From: Methylocystis iwaonis
GTDB taxonomy: Bacteria; Pseudomonadota; Alphaproteobacteria; Rhizobiales; Beijerinckiaceae
Assembly (NCBI RefSeq): GCF_027925385.1
Contig: NZ_AP027142.1
Coordinates: forward strand, 1,780,001 to 1,844,000
DNA: 64,000 nucleotides
Direction of reading: 5' to 3'
The notes below the pieces were generated by a model. The model was not told the origin of the DNA. It did not search any database and saw nothing but the letters and a program-made list of their open reading frames with translations. Below, one piece after another: positions 27,776 to 36,268 of this stretch (the stretch's first letter is position 1; every line of letters begins with the position of its first letter). A program made the position numbers and the translations under genes.

Positions 27776-28246
27776 ATGGCGGGGCTGGGCTTGCGCGGTT
27801 TTTCGAGGGGCTGTTTCGGTTCGTCGGCCGTGAGAATGTTGGCGGCCTTCGGCGTCGCGGCCTCGCTCTCCGGCTGCCTGGGCTATGACGGCGTCATCAA
27901 TCGCGGCGCGGTGATCGACTCGCGCAAGGCCATGCAGGTGAAGCCGGGCATGGCGGCGCCGCAGGTCATGCAACTGCTCGGCACGCCTTCCACGACGTCC
28001 ACGATCGGCGGCGACGCCTGGTATTACGTCAGCCAGCGACTCGAGCGCTCCATGGCCTTCATGCCGCAAAACATCACGGATCAGCATGTGCTCGCTGTCT
28101 ATTTCGACAAATCGAGGAAAGTGACCCGAATTGCGGACTATGGGATGGAAGACGGCAAGCCCGTCGATTTCCTGGCGCGCACGACCCCTGTCGCCGGCCC
28201 GGATTATCACCTGATTCAGGCGTTGCTCTCGAAGGTGCCATTCTAA
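27776..28246 (+). CDS. bamE: BamE/SmpA outer-membrane assembly lipoprotein
   Basis: A 156-residue lipoprotein of the outer-membrane barrel-assembly machine. The ATG at 27776 follows GGAGATCGAT. The signal sequence ends in a lipobox (LSGC, Cys36). The SmpA/OmlA domain has the typical VKPGMAAPQVMQLLGTPSTTS loop and GDAWYYVSQRLE strand. The gene is divergent from yceD, a conserved arrangement in Hyphomicrobiales. Confidence 0.92.
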   Translation: MAGLGLRGFSRGCFGSSAVRMLAAFGVAASLSGCLGYDGVINRGAVIDSRKAMQVKPGMAAPQVMQLLGTPSTTSTIGGDAWYYVSQRLERSMAFMPQNITDQHVLAVYFDKSRKVTRIADYGMEDGKPVDFLARTTPVAGPDYHLIQALLSKVPF

Positions 28247-28463
28247 CAAGGAAGCGCCTGCTGGTTTGATGGCGCAAATAAGGCCGCACGCGCGTTGTCG
28301 CACCTAAAGCGTCCGGAACACACGGGTTTTTGCTGAATTTTCTCCAGCACGCCGCCGCGCCGAATATGGCGCGGGGGTGGCGCGCGCCGTCGCTCTTTCG
28401 CCGTTCCTTCTGCGTAACTTCTTGTTAAGGCCGCTGTTGCGGCGCAGGGAGTCGACGAGAAGA

Positions 28464-29501
28464 ATGACGGAGTATTCGCAGCCCGCATTGGGGTCCGCGC
28501 CCGGCATGAGTTTGGGCGACCGCTGGGCGTCGATCCTTGAAGGCCGCGCTTTCCCGATCATTCTTCGCACGGCTTGTGTCGGCGTCGTCCTTTCGACGCT
28601 TGCGGCGCTGAGCTTCTCGGCCAAGCGCGTGGCGGCGCCCCGCTATGAGCGCGTCGCCCGCGCCGCGAAGCCGCATGCGCCCCCGACGCCTTTCATGCAA
28701 TTGACGCGGGGTGACGACGAGGCCGCGCTCGATAGCGACTTCTCGCTCGAGCAGGCGGCGCTGACCTGGGCGCATCGCCTCGGCGCGGAGGGCGAGACCG
28801 CCTCCGACGCGCCCGGCGTGATGCGCTTCGGTTCGGTGAAGGTGCACAAGTCGATCGTCGAGCGCGTCGTGAAGGCCGCGAACCAGACCGAGATGGACCC
28901 GGCGCTGCTCATGGCGATCGCCGACAAGGAATCCGCCTTCTCGACCACCGCCAAGGCGCGCACCTCCTCGGCGAGCGGGCTCTTTCAATTCGTCGAGAAG
29001 ACCTGGCTCCAGGCGGTCAAGAATTTCGGGCATCTCTACGGCCGCGAGGAAGAGGCGAACGCCATCGCCGACGGCGCAGACGCCATCGGGCGCGTCGCGC
29101 CGCAGCAACGCGCCAAAATCCTCGGCCTGCGCAACGATCCCTATCTCTCGGCGGCGCTGGCGGCGCAGATGCTGAAGAAGGACGGCTCCAAGATCGCCGA
29201 GAAGATCGGTCGCCAGCTCACCCCGGGCGAGACCTATCTCATCCACTTCCTCGGGCCGGAGGACACCGAACGCTTCATGCAGGCGCTGATCGAGAAGCCG
29301 ACGATGTCGGCCGCCGCTTTGCTGCCCAAGCCCGCCCGCGCCAACAGGCCGATCTTCTACGCACAGCAGGGCCGCAAGCTCAAAGCCAAATCGGTGAGCG
29401 AGGTGCATGAGGCCTTCGAGACCATGATGGGCACGCGCACCAGCCGCTACGAGGATGTGGCGCAGAAGCTGCCGGCGGGCGTGACGGCCTATACCGAGTG
29501 A
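28464..29501 (+). CDS. membrane-anchored lytic transglycosylase (SLT domain)
   Basis: A 345-residue peptidoglycan-cleaving enzyme. The ATG at 28464 is preceded by GACGAGAAGA; an in-frame GTG at 28377 would add 29 residues. One transmembrane segment (ILRTACVGVVLSTLAALSF) is followed by an SLT domain. The catalytic glutamate is in AIADKESAFS, and the SLT motifs SASGLFQFVEKTW and GETYLIHFLGPEDTERFM follow. It should act in the periplasm on the glycan strand. Repeat D begins 9 bp after the stop. Confidence 0.88.
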   Translation: MTEYSQPALGSAPGMSLGDRWASILEGRAFPIILRTACVGVVLSTLAALSFSAKRVAAPRYERVARAAKPHAPPTPFMQLTRGDDEAALDSDFSLEQAALTWAHRLGAEGETASDAPGVMRFGSVKVHKSIVERVVKAANQTEMDPALLMAIADKESAFSTTAKARTSSASGLFQFVEKTWLQAVKNFGHLYGREEEANAIADGADAIGRVAPQQRAKILGLRNDPYLSAALAAQMLKKDGSKIAEKIGRQLTPGETYLIHFLGPEDTERFMQALIEKPTMSAAALLPKPARANRPIFYAQQGRKLKAKSVSEVHEAFETMMGTRTSRYEDVAQKLPAGVTAYTE

Positions 29502-29509
29502 GTTCGATG

Positions 29510-29565
29510 CGCGCCCGAAGGCGCGCGGTCCGACGCCGCTATGGACCGCGGGCCTTCAGGCCCGC
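29510..29565 (+). repeat. dispersed repeat family D, copy 2
   Basis: Same double hairpin as 26942-27000, with a few substitutions and one deletion (GGTCCGACGCCGCTATGGACC). It leads directly into the duplicated argC tail fragment. Confidence 0.72.
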
Positions 29566-29706
29566 TTGCCGCCGCCGATCCATCAGATCGAGACTCTGCA
29601 CCGCCGCGCCTGACGCGCGCTTGCCGAGATTGTCGAAACGCGCAACCAGCACGGCGTGGCGCCGCGGCTCATTGGCGAAGACGAAAACCTCCATGTCATC
29701 CGTGCG
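29554..29706 (-). pseudogene. duplicated 3' fragment of argC
   Basis: About 150 bp nearly identical to the last 50 codons of the intact argC at 29773-30699 (protein-level match from the [14 protein letters not shown] region to the C-terminus). It lacks everything upstream, and an extra base in GCCGATCCATCAG breaks the frame. Together with repeat D copy 2 it forms the first unit of a tandem duplication; the second is repeat D copy 3 plus the real argC end. Confidence 0.85.
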
Positions 29707-29723
29707 TTAGGGAGTGATGCCCG

Positions 29724-29782
29724 TGCGCGCCTGAAGGCGCGCGGTCCGGACGCCGCCATGGACCGCGGGCCTTCAGGCCCGC
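29724..29782 (+). repeat. dispersed repeat family D, copy 3
   Basis: Double hairpin matching copies 1 and 2. It overlaps the end of argC: the argC stop codon and last codons (Lys-Arg-Ala-stop) lie inside the repeat. Confidence 0.75.
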
Positions 29783-30699
29783 TTGCCGCCGCCGATCATC
29801 AGATCGAGATTCTGCACCGCCGCGCCTGACGCGCCCTTGCCGAGATTGTCGAGACGCGCAACCAGCACGGCGTGGCGCCGCGGCTCATTGGCGAAGACGA
29901 AAACCTCCATGTCATCCGTGCCGTTGAGCGCGAGCGCGTCGAGGCGGCCGGCCGCCGGCGCCGGCACGACGCGCACATGCGGCGCGCCCTCGTAATGGCG
30001 CCGATAGGCGGCCTCGACATCCGCCGCCTCGGGCTTGCCCGGCAAAGCGTCGAGCGCGAGCGGGATCGACACCAGCATGCCCTGGCGGAAATTGCCGACC
30101 GACGGCACGAACAGCGGGCGCACGGAGAGCTTCGCATAGGCCATGATCTCGGGCAGATGCTTGTGCTCGAGAGAAAGCCCGTAAAGCTCGAAGGCCGGAG
30201 CCTCGCCCTTCTTGTAAGACTCGATCATCTGCCGTCCGCCGCCCGAATAGCCGGAGACCGCGTTGATCGTGAGTTGCTGGTCGGGCTGAATGAGGCCGGC
30301 GTCGACGAGCGGGCGCAGCAGTGCGATGGAGCCAGTGGCGTAGCAGCCGACATTGGCGACGCGCGCCGCTTTGGCGATCGCCTCCGGCTGGCCGGCGCAG
30401 AGCTCTGGAAAGCCATAGACCCAGCCGGGCGCGACGCGATGCGCGGTCGAGGCGTCGAGCAGGCGCGGGGCCTTGTCGCCGAGCGCGTCGCAGAGCGCGA
30501 CGGTCTCCTTGGCGGCGTCGTCGGGCAGGCAGAGAATGGCGATCTCGACGGCGGCGAGGATGGCGCGCTTGGCCTCGACATCCTTGCGTTTTTCGGCCGG
30601 AATCGCGACGATTTCGATGTCGGCGCGGCCGGCGAGCCGCTCGCGGATTTCGAGGCCCGTCGTGCCGGCGTCGCCATCGATGAAGATTTTGGTGGTCAT
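29773..30699 (-). CDS. argC: N-acetyl-gamma-glutamyl-phosphate reductase (short type)
   Basis: A 308-residue arginine-biosynthesis enzyme that reduces N-acetylglutamyl phosphate to the semialdehyde. This is the short (~310-residue) ArgC class. The N-terminal Rossmann motif is DGDAGTTGLEIRE. The catalytic cysteine is Cys119 in NVGCYATG, and the histidine is in SLEHKHLPE. The last codons and stop come from a repeat D element, so the original C-terminus may have been replaced. In many alphaproteobacteria argC directly follows rplM-rpsI; here it is 5.6 kb away. Confidence 0.95.
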   Translation of the reverse strand: MTTKIFIDGDAGTTGLEIRERLAGRADIEIVAIPAEKRKDVEAKRAILAAVEIAILCLPDDAAKETVALCDALGDKAPRLLDASTAHRVAPGWVYGFPELCAGQPEAIAKAARVANVGCYATGSIALLRPLVDAGLIQPDQQLTINAVSGYSGGGRQMIESYKKGEAPAFELYGLSLEHKHLPEIMAYAKLSVRPLFVPSVGNFRQGMLVSIPLALDALPGKPEAADVEAAYRRHYEGAPHVRVVPAPAAGRLDALALNGTDDMEVFVFANEPRRHAVLVARLDNLGKGASGAAVQNLDLMIGGGKRA

Positions 30700-30786
30700 T
30701 GGCCGTTTCGTCTCGCGGAAAGCGCGCGTTTATGCGCGGCTTGGATGATGGCTGCGTGACGCCTTGTCAACATAGAGTGTGTTCAG

Positions 30787-31251
30787 GTGAAGAAGCAGCT
30801 CCTTCTCATCGCGCATGCGCCTTCCGCCAATCTGCAGCGCATGCGGGACGCGATTGTCGAAGGCGCGAGCGCACCCGAGATCGAGAACGTCGAGACGCGC
30901 CTTCTAAGCCCCTTCGAGGCGCAACCCGAAGACGTGCTGGCGGCCCAGGCGGTCGTTCTCCTGACGCCTGAGAATCTGGGTTACATGAGCGGCGCCCTCA
31001 AGGATTTCTTCGACCGCTGCTACTATCCGTGCCTCGACCATTCGCAAGGGCTTCCCTACGCCTTGTGCATCCGCGCTGGCAGCGACGGGACGGGCGCGCG
31101 GCGGGGCGTCGAGACGATCGTCACGGGGCTGCGATGGCGGGCGATCCAGCCGCCGCTGATCTGCCGCGGCGACTGGCGCGAGGATTTTGTCGAGCAATGT
31201 CGGGAGTTGGGCGCGCTGGCCGCGGCGGGATTGGACGCCGGGGTGTTTTGA
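30787..31251 (+). CDS. flavodoxin-like NAD(P)H oxidoreductase
   Basis: A 154-residue protein starting at a GTG (GTGAAGAAGCAG). The flavodoxin-like fold is suggested by strand-turn HAPSANLQRMRDAI, then VVLLTPENLGYMSGALKDFFDRCYYP, the typical FMN-binding loop of NAD(P)H-dependent FMN reductase/flavodoxin-like proteins. Substrate unknown. It is divergent from argC. Confidence 0.82.
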   Translation: MKKQLLLIAHAPSANLQRMRDAIVEGASAPEIENVETRLLSPFEAQPEDVLAAQAVVLLTPENLGYMSGALKDFFDRCYYPCLDHSQGLPYALCIRAGSDGTGARRGVETIVTGLRWRAIQPPLICRGDWREDFVEQCRELGALAAAGLDAGVF

Positions 31252-31340
31252 GCCGGCTGCACGAAGACTTTGGGGCGCAATCCCCATTACGACAAAACCC
31301 CCAGCTTCGCTTGCGCGAAAGCCGAGGGTTGCGTTGAAGA

Positions 31341-31366
31341 GAACCCGGCCGGGAGGTCGGGTTCTT
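31341..31366 (-). terminator. hairpin terminator after outer-membrane protein gene
   Basis: On the minus strand GAACCCGACC and GGCCGGGTTC form a near-perfect stem around a 4-base loop, followed by a short pyrimidine run (TCTTC). It lies 19 bp past the stop of the outer-membrane protein gene. Confidence 0.5.
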
Positions 31367-31384
31367 GTCGGCCGGAAAGCCGTA

Positions 31385-32158
31385 TCAGTATTTCGCGAGG
31401 ACCGGAGCCGACCCGCCGAACAGGTTGAAGTGATAGTTCACGCCCGCGCGAACCGTGTGGAAGCGGGTGTGGTTGTTGACGTTGTTCAGCCCGAAGCCGG
31501 GGTTGAAGAACTGGTTCTGGTTGTTGCCGCTGATATCCGTGTAGAGATATTCGGCCTTGGCAGACCAGTTCGGCAGGAACAGCCACTCGACGCCGCCGCC
31601 GGCGGTCCAGCCGGTCTGCACGACGCTGTTCTGGTTCCACCAGAAGTTACGCTGCACGTCGCCGTAAGCGAAGCCGCCCGTGCCATAGACCAGCAGGGTG
31701 GGCGTAAAGAGCCAGCCCAGACGGCCGCGAACCGTGCCGAACCAGTTGATGCGGGCCGTAGCGTTGAGGCCGCCCCAGCCGCCCCAGGGACCGAAGCCGC
31801 CCCAAAGCCAGGGGTTGTTGTTGTTGCCGCCCGAGCCGATGCTCGTGCCCTGGAAGTCGGTCTCGATGCCGACGAGGAAGCTCTGGCCGAACTGATAATT
31901 ATAGCCAATCTGGCCGCCGCCGACGACGCCGCCGGTGTTGTTGCCGCCATTATTCCAGCCCCAGCCCCAGACATTGGAGGAGGTGTGGTCCTGCCAACCG
32001 CCGCCTAGGTTCAAACCGGCGTAGAAACCCGTCCACAACGGCGGCGGGGGCGGCGGCGGGACATAAACGGGGGCTTCCTTGCGGGAGGGAAGATCCGCGG
32101 CCAGCGCCGACCCGAGCGCGAGGAGTGAGGCCGTCGCAATTAAGAATATTCTTTTCAT
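31385..32158 (-). CDS. outer-membrane beta-barrel protein (Omp25/Omp31-like)
   Basis: A 257-residue protein with a signal peptide (MKRIFLIATASLLALGSALA, cleavage before ADLPSR), a Pro-rich linker (APVYVPPPPPPPL) and an eight-strand-type barrel starting WTGFYAGLNLGGGW. Hyphomicrobiales surface proteins of the Omp25/31/RopB type share the AADLP start and the final strand pattern (TVRAGVNYHFN). Asn/Gly/Trp-rich loops (WGWGWNNGGNN; GSGGNNNNPWLWGG) are unusual and probably surface-exposed. Start supported by AGAAAGGGCAAT. Confidence 0.88.
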   Translation of the reverse strand: MKRIFLIATASLLALGSALAADLPSRKEAPVYVPPPPPPPLWTGFYAGLNLGGGWQDHTSSNVWGWGWNNGGNNTGGVVGGGQIGYNYQFGQSFLVGIETDFQGTSIGSGGNNNNPWLWGGFGPWGGWGGLNATARINWFGTVRGRLGWLFTPTLLVYGTGGFAYGDVQRNFWWNQNSVVQTGWTAGGGVEWLFLPNWSAKAEYLYTDISGNNQNQFFNPGFGLNNVNNHTRFHTVRAGVNYHFNLFGGSAPVLAKY

Positions 32159-32568
32159 TTTATTGCCCTTTCTCTGAATTTGAGGAGGCGGTCCGCTTGG
32201 GGGCCGAACACTCATGCATCCGTTTCTTAGCCCAGAATTGGTTTGAATGGTGTTTCCAGGTGAGGGACTCGGTCAGTTATTGTATTGATGTGGCATATTT
32301 GATACAGATAGCCTGTGGCTTTGCTATTCGTTTTAAAGCATTACTAAGTAACAATCCGTATTGCGACCGTGACCTTTGGTTTAAACAATCGCAAGATTTG
32401 CTGCTAAAGCATTACGAATGCACAGAATCACGGTCGCGCGGCGGCCTCTGGAAATGTACACGAAGCCGGCTGTCTTCCCGGCCATCCGCGCAGGCTTCCG
32501 GGCCGCTGGCGCCGCAGGCTCGAGCCTATTTTCTCGCCGGGCGCTTTTACTGGATCTGCTTCTTTTTA

Positions 32569-32664
32569 TTCCATCTCGGTTTGAATAGCTCGCGTCGGGC
32601 GCTTGTCATTCCCGACGGGCCGAAGGCCCGATCTGGAATCCAGCGCCGCAAAAGCGCTGGTTTT
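32569..32664 (-). repeat. dispersed repeat family A, copy 4 (partial, inverted)
   Basis: About 96 bp matching, on the minus strand, the right half of copies 1 and 2 (CCAGCGCTTTTG, CTGGATTCC, CGGGCCTTCGGCCCG, GGGAATGACA, GAGCTATTCAA). It sits directly beside repeat B copy 1. Confidence 0.68.
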
Positions 32665-32674
32665 GCCCAGAACC

Positions 32675-32758
32675 CGTCATTGCGAGCGAAGCGAAGCAAT
32701 CCAGGGCAGCGATGCGGCCCTGGGTTGCTTCGTCGGCTCCGCCTCCTCGCAATGACGG
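32675..32758 (+). repeat. dispersed repeat family B, copy 1
   Basis: About 84-bp palindrome with ends CGTCATTGCGAG and CTCGCAATGACG, inner stem GAAGCAATCCAGGGC with GCCCTGGGTTGCTTC. Further copies are at 39517-39599 and 49953-50036. Confidence 0.75.
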
Positions 32759-32878
32759 CGGTGATTTCCTGTGCGTCGAAACTGCGCGAGCGTCGGGAAT
32801 GGCGCCTAACAGCGGACCTCGTATTATACCTATGAAGTCGCTGCACAGCCTTATCGTTGAAAGGAGATCAACGCGCGC

Positions 32879-34246
32879 TCATGCGGGCTCCCACGCCTGC
32901 TTGGACGCAAGCTTTTCCGCCTGCGCGGCGGCGCGCCGCCGTGCTGGGCGATTTTCCAAGCCGCTCCAATAAGCCTCGAACTCCGGACGCTTGTCGATCA
33001 CGCCAACGCGCATTCCAAAGCCGATCATCGAACCAACGTAAGCGTCCGCGGCGGTGAAAGCGTCGCCGGCGATATAACGACGACCCGCCAAAGCCTTTGC
33101 CAGCGTTTCGATCACGGCGTCGTAAGAGCCATAGCCAAAGCGCGCCCGCATGTCCGGCGCTGGATCCCAGCCGGCAGCGTGATTGCTCATCGCCGGCTCC
33201 ACGCAGCCGGCCGCGAAAAACAGCCAGCGATAGTAGTCGCCGCGCGCCTCAGGCGCCGGCGCGAGCCTGGCTTGTGGGAAGGCGTCGGCGAGATAGGCGC
33301 AGATTGCGGCGGTTTCCGTCACCACCGTATCCCCGTGCCGGATAGCCGGGACTTTGCCCATCGGATTGATGGCCAGATACTCCGGCGCCTTCATCGTTGT
33401 TCCGTATTCCTTCACGTCGATCGAATAAGGCGCGCCGATCTCCTCCAACACCCAATGAACGACCATGCCGCGCGATTGCGGATGGGTGTAGAAAACAAGC
33501 TCCTTCGTCATGGCTGATCCCTTCGCCTGTGCTGAGACGCGGCGACCATAAGCAAGCACACTGTCAGCTTCTGTCAGCATATTTTGCCGCCACTCCTTCA
33601 ACAGCGTTTGACGCCGTCGCGGTGGGCGTTCCTCTAAAATCCGCGCGGATTCGATCCGGTCGGAGCGGAAATGACGGAATGCTTCCCGCAACTCGCACCA
33701 GCCGGCGAGAACGCGGGCGGACTCGAAAAAGCCGAGCGCCACTGGCCACACGACGCGCTCGGTACGCAGACCTTTCTCGTCGCGATAGGACAGGGCGAGT
33801 TTGCGCTCTTCGCGTAACGCCCGCCGTAGCGCCGCTAATTCGACATGCTGCGGTCGTTCCCTTCCTGAGCCGACGATAAGCGCGTCGTCGTCCAATCGGG
33901 CTTTTAGGTCTCCAGGCAGAACGGCCGAGATTTTAGCTATGGCGTTGCGCGCCGCGTCGGAAAGCGAATCGTCGGTGCGTCGCGCCACCCATTTTGCGCC
34001 AAGCGCCAGCGCTTCGATCTCTTCACGTGAGAACATGAGCGGGGGCAGAAGGAAACCGGGCCGAAGCACATATCCGACGCCTGGCTCGCCTTCGATTTCA
34101 GCCCCTAGCGCCTGCAAGGCGGCGATGTCGCGATAGAGCGTTCGCAGAGAGACGCCCGCCTCACGCGCGAGCTCCGCCCCGCTCACGGGTCCGCGGCGGC
34201 GGCGCAGCATCTGTAAGAGTTCGAATAATCGATGCGTGCGAGACAT
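32879..34246 (-). CDS. YafY-type WYL regulator fused in frame to a glutathione S-transferase
   Basis: One open frame of 455 codons encodes two proteins that are normally separate. Residues 1-60 are a helix-turn-helix (GAELAREAGVSLRTLYRDIAAL) and 130-230 a WYL ligand-sensing domain, ending in the usual YafY tail (RRRQTLLKEWR). After ~24 non-conserved linker residues a complete GST begins at an internal ATG (33509-33511): thioredoxin fold (FYTHPQSRGMVVHWVLEEIGAPY), NPMGKVPAI and a helical C-terminal domain. That ATG has its own AAGGGAT site, so a separate 210-residue GST (32879-33511) may also be made. Either a true fusion or read-through after a lost stop. Confidence 0.8.
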   Translation of the reverse strand: MSRTHRLFELLQMLRRRRGPVSGAELAREAGVSLRTLYRDIAALQALGAEIEGEPGVGYVLRPGFLLPPLMFSREEIEALALGAKWVARRTDDSLSDAARNAIAKISAVLPGDLKARLDDDALIVGSGRERPQHVELAALRRALREERKLALSYRDEKGLRTERVVWPVALGFFESARVLAGWCELREAFRHFRSDRIESARILEERPPRRRQTLLKEWRQNMLTEADSVLAYGRRVSAQAKGSAMTKELVFYTHPQSRGMVVHWVLEEIGAPYSIDVKEYGTTMKAPEYLAINPMGKVPAIRHGDTVVTETAAICAYLADAFPQARLAPAPEARGDYYRWLFFAAGCVEPAMSNHAAGWDPAPDMRARFGYGSYDAVIETLAKALAGRRYIAGDAFTAADAYVGSMIGFGMRVGVIDKRPEFEAYWSGLENRPARRRAAAQAEKLASKQAWEPA

Positions 34247-34400
34247 GACGGCAGAATATCATCGTCTCTGGTCAGGACTTGGCAGTTTGATCCCACTCGC
34301 GGCTTGAAACGCTCGCGCTGGCAAACTGAATCCCGATTTTCCAAAACAGCTCGCTCGTCGGATCGCTGCTTGCGCAGCGAAATGCGGGCTTATCGTTTCT

Positions 34401-34871
34401 CTACTTCTTCGGCAGCAGGATCACATGTTCCTGCTCCTCGCCGTCATTGCGCGCCACGATGGCGATGGCCGGCTCGGTCTTGCTGAGATTGGTCGGCTGA
34501 TGCGGCACGTCGGCGGGGATGTAGATGAAATCGCCGGCGACATTCACGACGCTCTTTTCGAGATGCTCGCCATATTTGGTTTCGACAGTCCCCTGCAGCA
34601 GATAGATCGCCGACTCATAGCCCTTGTGGACATGCGCCTGCGCCGAGGCGCCCGGCGGAATGACCACCTTGAGCAAAGACAGCCCCTTGGCGCCGGCGTT
34701 TTTCCCCGAAATCCCAGGAAAGAAGGGCAGGGCCTGTTTCGAGGTCGAGGCCTCCCCCACGCGGACGGTGACGACATCCTTGCCGTCCTTGGCGCCGATG
34801 ATTTGTGGATCGCCGGCGAGGGCCGGGGCGGCTATGGCGAAGAAGGCGAGCGTGACGATCGAAAGGCGCAT
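34401..34871 (-). CDS. exported cupin-domain protein
   Basis: A 156-residue protein with a signal peptide (MRLSIVTLAFFAIAAPALA). The conserved cupin barrel contains motif 1 (AQAHVHKGYESAIYLLQGTVE, His and Glu metal ligands) and motif 2 (AGDFIYIPADVPHQPTN with the late His). It probably binds a metal in the periplasm. Enzyme activity and substrate cannot be deduced. Confidence 0.85.
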   Translation of the reverse strand: MRLSIVTLAFFAIAAPALAGDPQIIGAKDGKDVVTVRVGEASTSKQALPFFPGISGKNAGAKGLSLLKVVIPPGASAQAHVHKGYESAIYLLQGTVETKYGEHLEKSVVNVAGDFIYIPADVPHQPTNLSKTEPAIAIVARNDGEEQEHVILLPKK

Positions 34872-35029
34872 GGGGCAAGCTCTGGACAGATTGATTGAGT
34901 TGGAAGGCGACGGCGACCCATCTCGCCGAGAAAAAGGCGATGCGCCGCCAGTCTTTGATTTTATTGTAACCGAGGGAGTTCTTACGGTTTTTCGATGGCG
35001 CAACGCAAGGCTCTGTCCCCGCAGGTCAT

Positions 35030-35818
35030 TCATGGTCGGCCGGGCGCCGCTGCCGGCTCGAGTGCGCCGAGCTGTTCCAGCGCCATATTCAGGGGCGCCG
35101 CGGACATTCTGATCAGGCCACGATTGGGCGTGTCGAGGTCGAGGGTCAATAGGATAGCCATGGCCATGCACAGCGCCACCACCGTCATTGTGCCGATCGC
35201 AGTAGCGTTGGAGGGCGCCACGACTCCATAGCTGACGAAAACGCCGCAAAGCCAGAAGATCAGAATGGCCAGAAACGGCCATTGTATCCGCCCATCCGAG
35301 CCGGAATATTTCAACCAACGATACGCGCCGAGGTCATTCGCCAGGCCGAGCGCCGTCGAGCGAAGCCATGTCTCACGCTCGTTTTGCGGCGAGAGTTGCA
35401 AAAGTTTCAACTGGAGTTTGTTGACGCCGATTCCCTTCCGCGTCTTCTCCGTATTGAACCCTTCCGCCGCGGCGATGTCGATCCGCTCGACGCCGCGTTT
35501 CACCAGATCACGCAGCATCTGCCTGCTCTCATTGGCGGCTGCGCCATATTTCGCAAGGGTGGAATCGAGCGCGATGATCTTGGACGCGCTGTCCTCTACC
35601 TCATTGCTGCGCTGCTCGAACGACGTGGTCGCGGAAGCGATGATCAGACCGAGCGTCAGCGACGCGAGCGCCACCAGCATGCGGCGAGCCTCCTTGATGA
35701 GGTCCCGATTGCGGTCTGTCATCTGCGTGTCGGGCAGATTATGCGCGAGCCACAGGCCGCCGAGCGAGGAGGCCATGAAAGCGAGGAAGGATAGAACGCT
35801 GACGAACAACGGGTTCAT
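35030..35818 (-). CDS. DUF4239 membrane protein
   Basis: A 262-residue inner-membrane protein of the DUF4239 (bestrophin-like) family. Two N-terminal helices (SVLSFLAFMASSLGGLWLA; LVALASLTLGLIIASAT) are followed by a cytosolic or periplasmic helical domain with the family's LDSTLAKYG and NERETWLR, then two C-terminal helices (PFLAILIFWLCGVFVSYGV; VVALCMAMAILLTLDLD). Function unknown. Confidence 0.85.
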   Translation of the reverse strand: MNPLFVSVLSFLAFMASSLGGLWLAHNLPDTQMTDRNRDLIKEARRMLVALASLTLGLIIASATTSFEQRSNEVEDSASKIIALDSTLAKYGAAANESRQMLRDLVKRGVERIDIAAAEGFNTEKTRKGIGVNKLQLKLLQLSPQNERETWLRSTALGLANDLGAYRWLKYSGSDGRIQWPFLAILIFWLCGVFVSYGVVAPSNATAIGTMTVVALCMAMAILLTLDLDTPNRGLIRMSAAPLNMALEQLGALEPAAAPGRP

Positions 35819-36193
35819 CAGTTACTCCAATTTGACCGCGGGCAGACCGCCTGCATGCCGGGAGCTGGCACTTTACCCGTTCAATGTGCGCCGAGGTAGA
35901 GCTTGCCGCGGCGTCGTCTCGGCGCTTGAAGCGCCCGAGGGTTAGGGGTTCTGCGCGCGCTCGACGGCTGTCGAGCGCCTGCTGAACCGCCTCGTGGCCC
36001 GATCCGGTTGTACAGCTCGCGTTCGGGCTTTGTCATCCCCAGCGGGCGATGACGCCCCACGTGCTTCGAGACGCCTGCTGCGCAGGCTCCTCAGCATGAG
36101 GGGCTTCTTCATCTGCGTCAAACACTTAGGCCTCATCCTGAGGAGCGAGCGACGCTCGCGTCTCGAAGGACGAGGCCGCCTCGGTGGTTTGCC
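35819..36193. other. intergenic region with repeat C and no gene
   Basis: No gene is seen between the DUF4239 gene and the rpsI terminator. The region contains a short relic resembling repeat A (TGTCATCCCCAGCGGGCGATGAC near 36030) and repeat C copy 1. Confidence 0.5.
36063..36186 (+). repeat. dispersed repeat family C, copy 1
   Basis: About 124 bp with terminal complementary stretches (CTTCGAGACGC and GCGTCTCGAAG) and inner hairpins (GCCTGCTGCGCAGGC, CTCCTCAGCATGAGG, CATCCTGAGGAGCGAG). Copy 2 (47983-48113) is in the opposite orientation. Confidence 0.75.
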
Positions 36194-36224
36194 AAAAAAC
36201 TGAAGCCGGGCAGAGCCCGGCTTC
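36194..36224 (-). terminator. rho-independent terminator of rplM-rpsI
   Basis: On the minus strand a perfect 10-bp stem GAAGCCGGGC/GCCCGGCTTC with a 3-base loop is followed by CAGTTTTTT. It lies 45 bp after the rpsI stop. Confidence 0.85.
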
Positions 36225-36268
36225 GTCGCATCGGTGATTCGAGGGAAGGCGCCGCGGCGCCTGTCGCT

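Larger units (their letters stand above)
32159..32878. other. 720-bp intergenic region with AT-rich leader and repeats
   Basis: No convincing gene. From about 32220 to 32430 the sequence is strikingly AT-rich for this genome and contains AAAGCATTAC twice (32335 and 32405 areas). This is probably the promoter and long leader of the outer-membrane protein gene. The second half consists of repeat A copy 4 and repeat B copy 1. A long plus-strand reading frame across it is an artefact, because it runs through both repeats. Confidence 0.55.

Noticed and set aside
28247..28463. Longer N-terminus for the lytic transglycosylase (GTG at 28377)
   Set aside because: The added residues are not a signal peptide, and the ATG at 28464 has a better ribosome-binding site; still possible.
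32125..32835. 236-codon plus-strand frame in the large intergenic region
   Set aside because: It reads through repeat A copy 4 and repeat B copy 1, whose translations recur at unrelated places; no ribosome-binding site or family.
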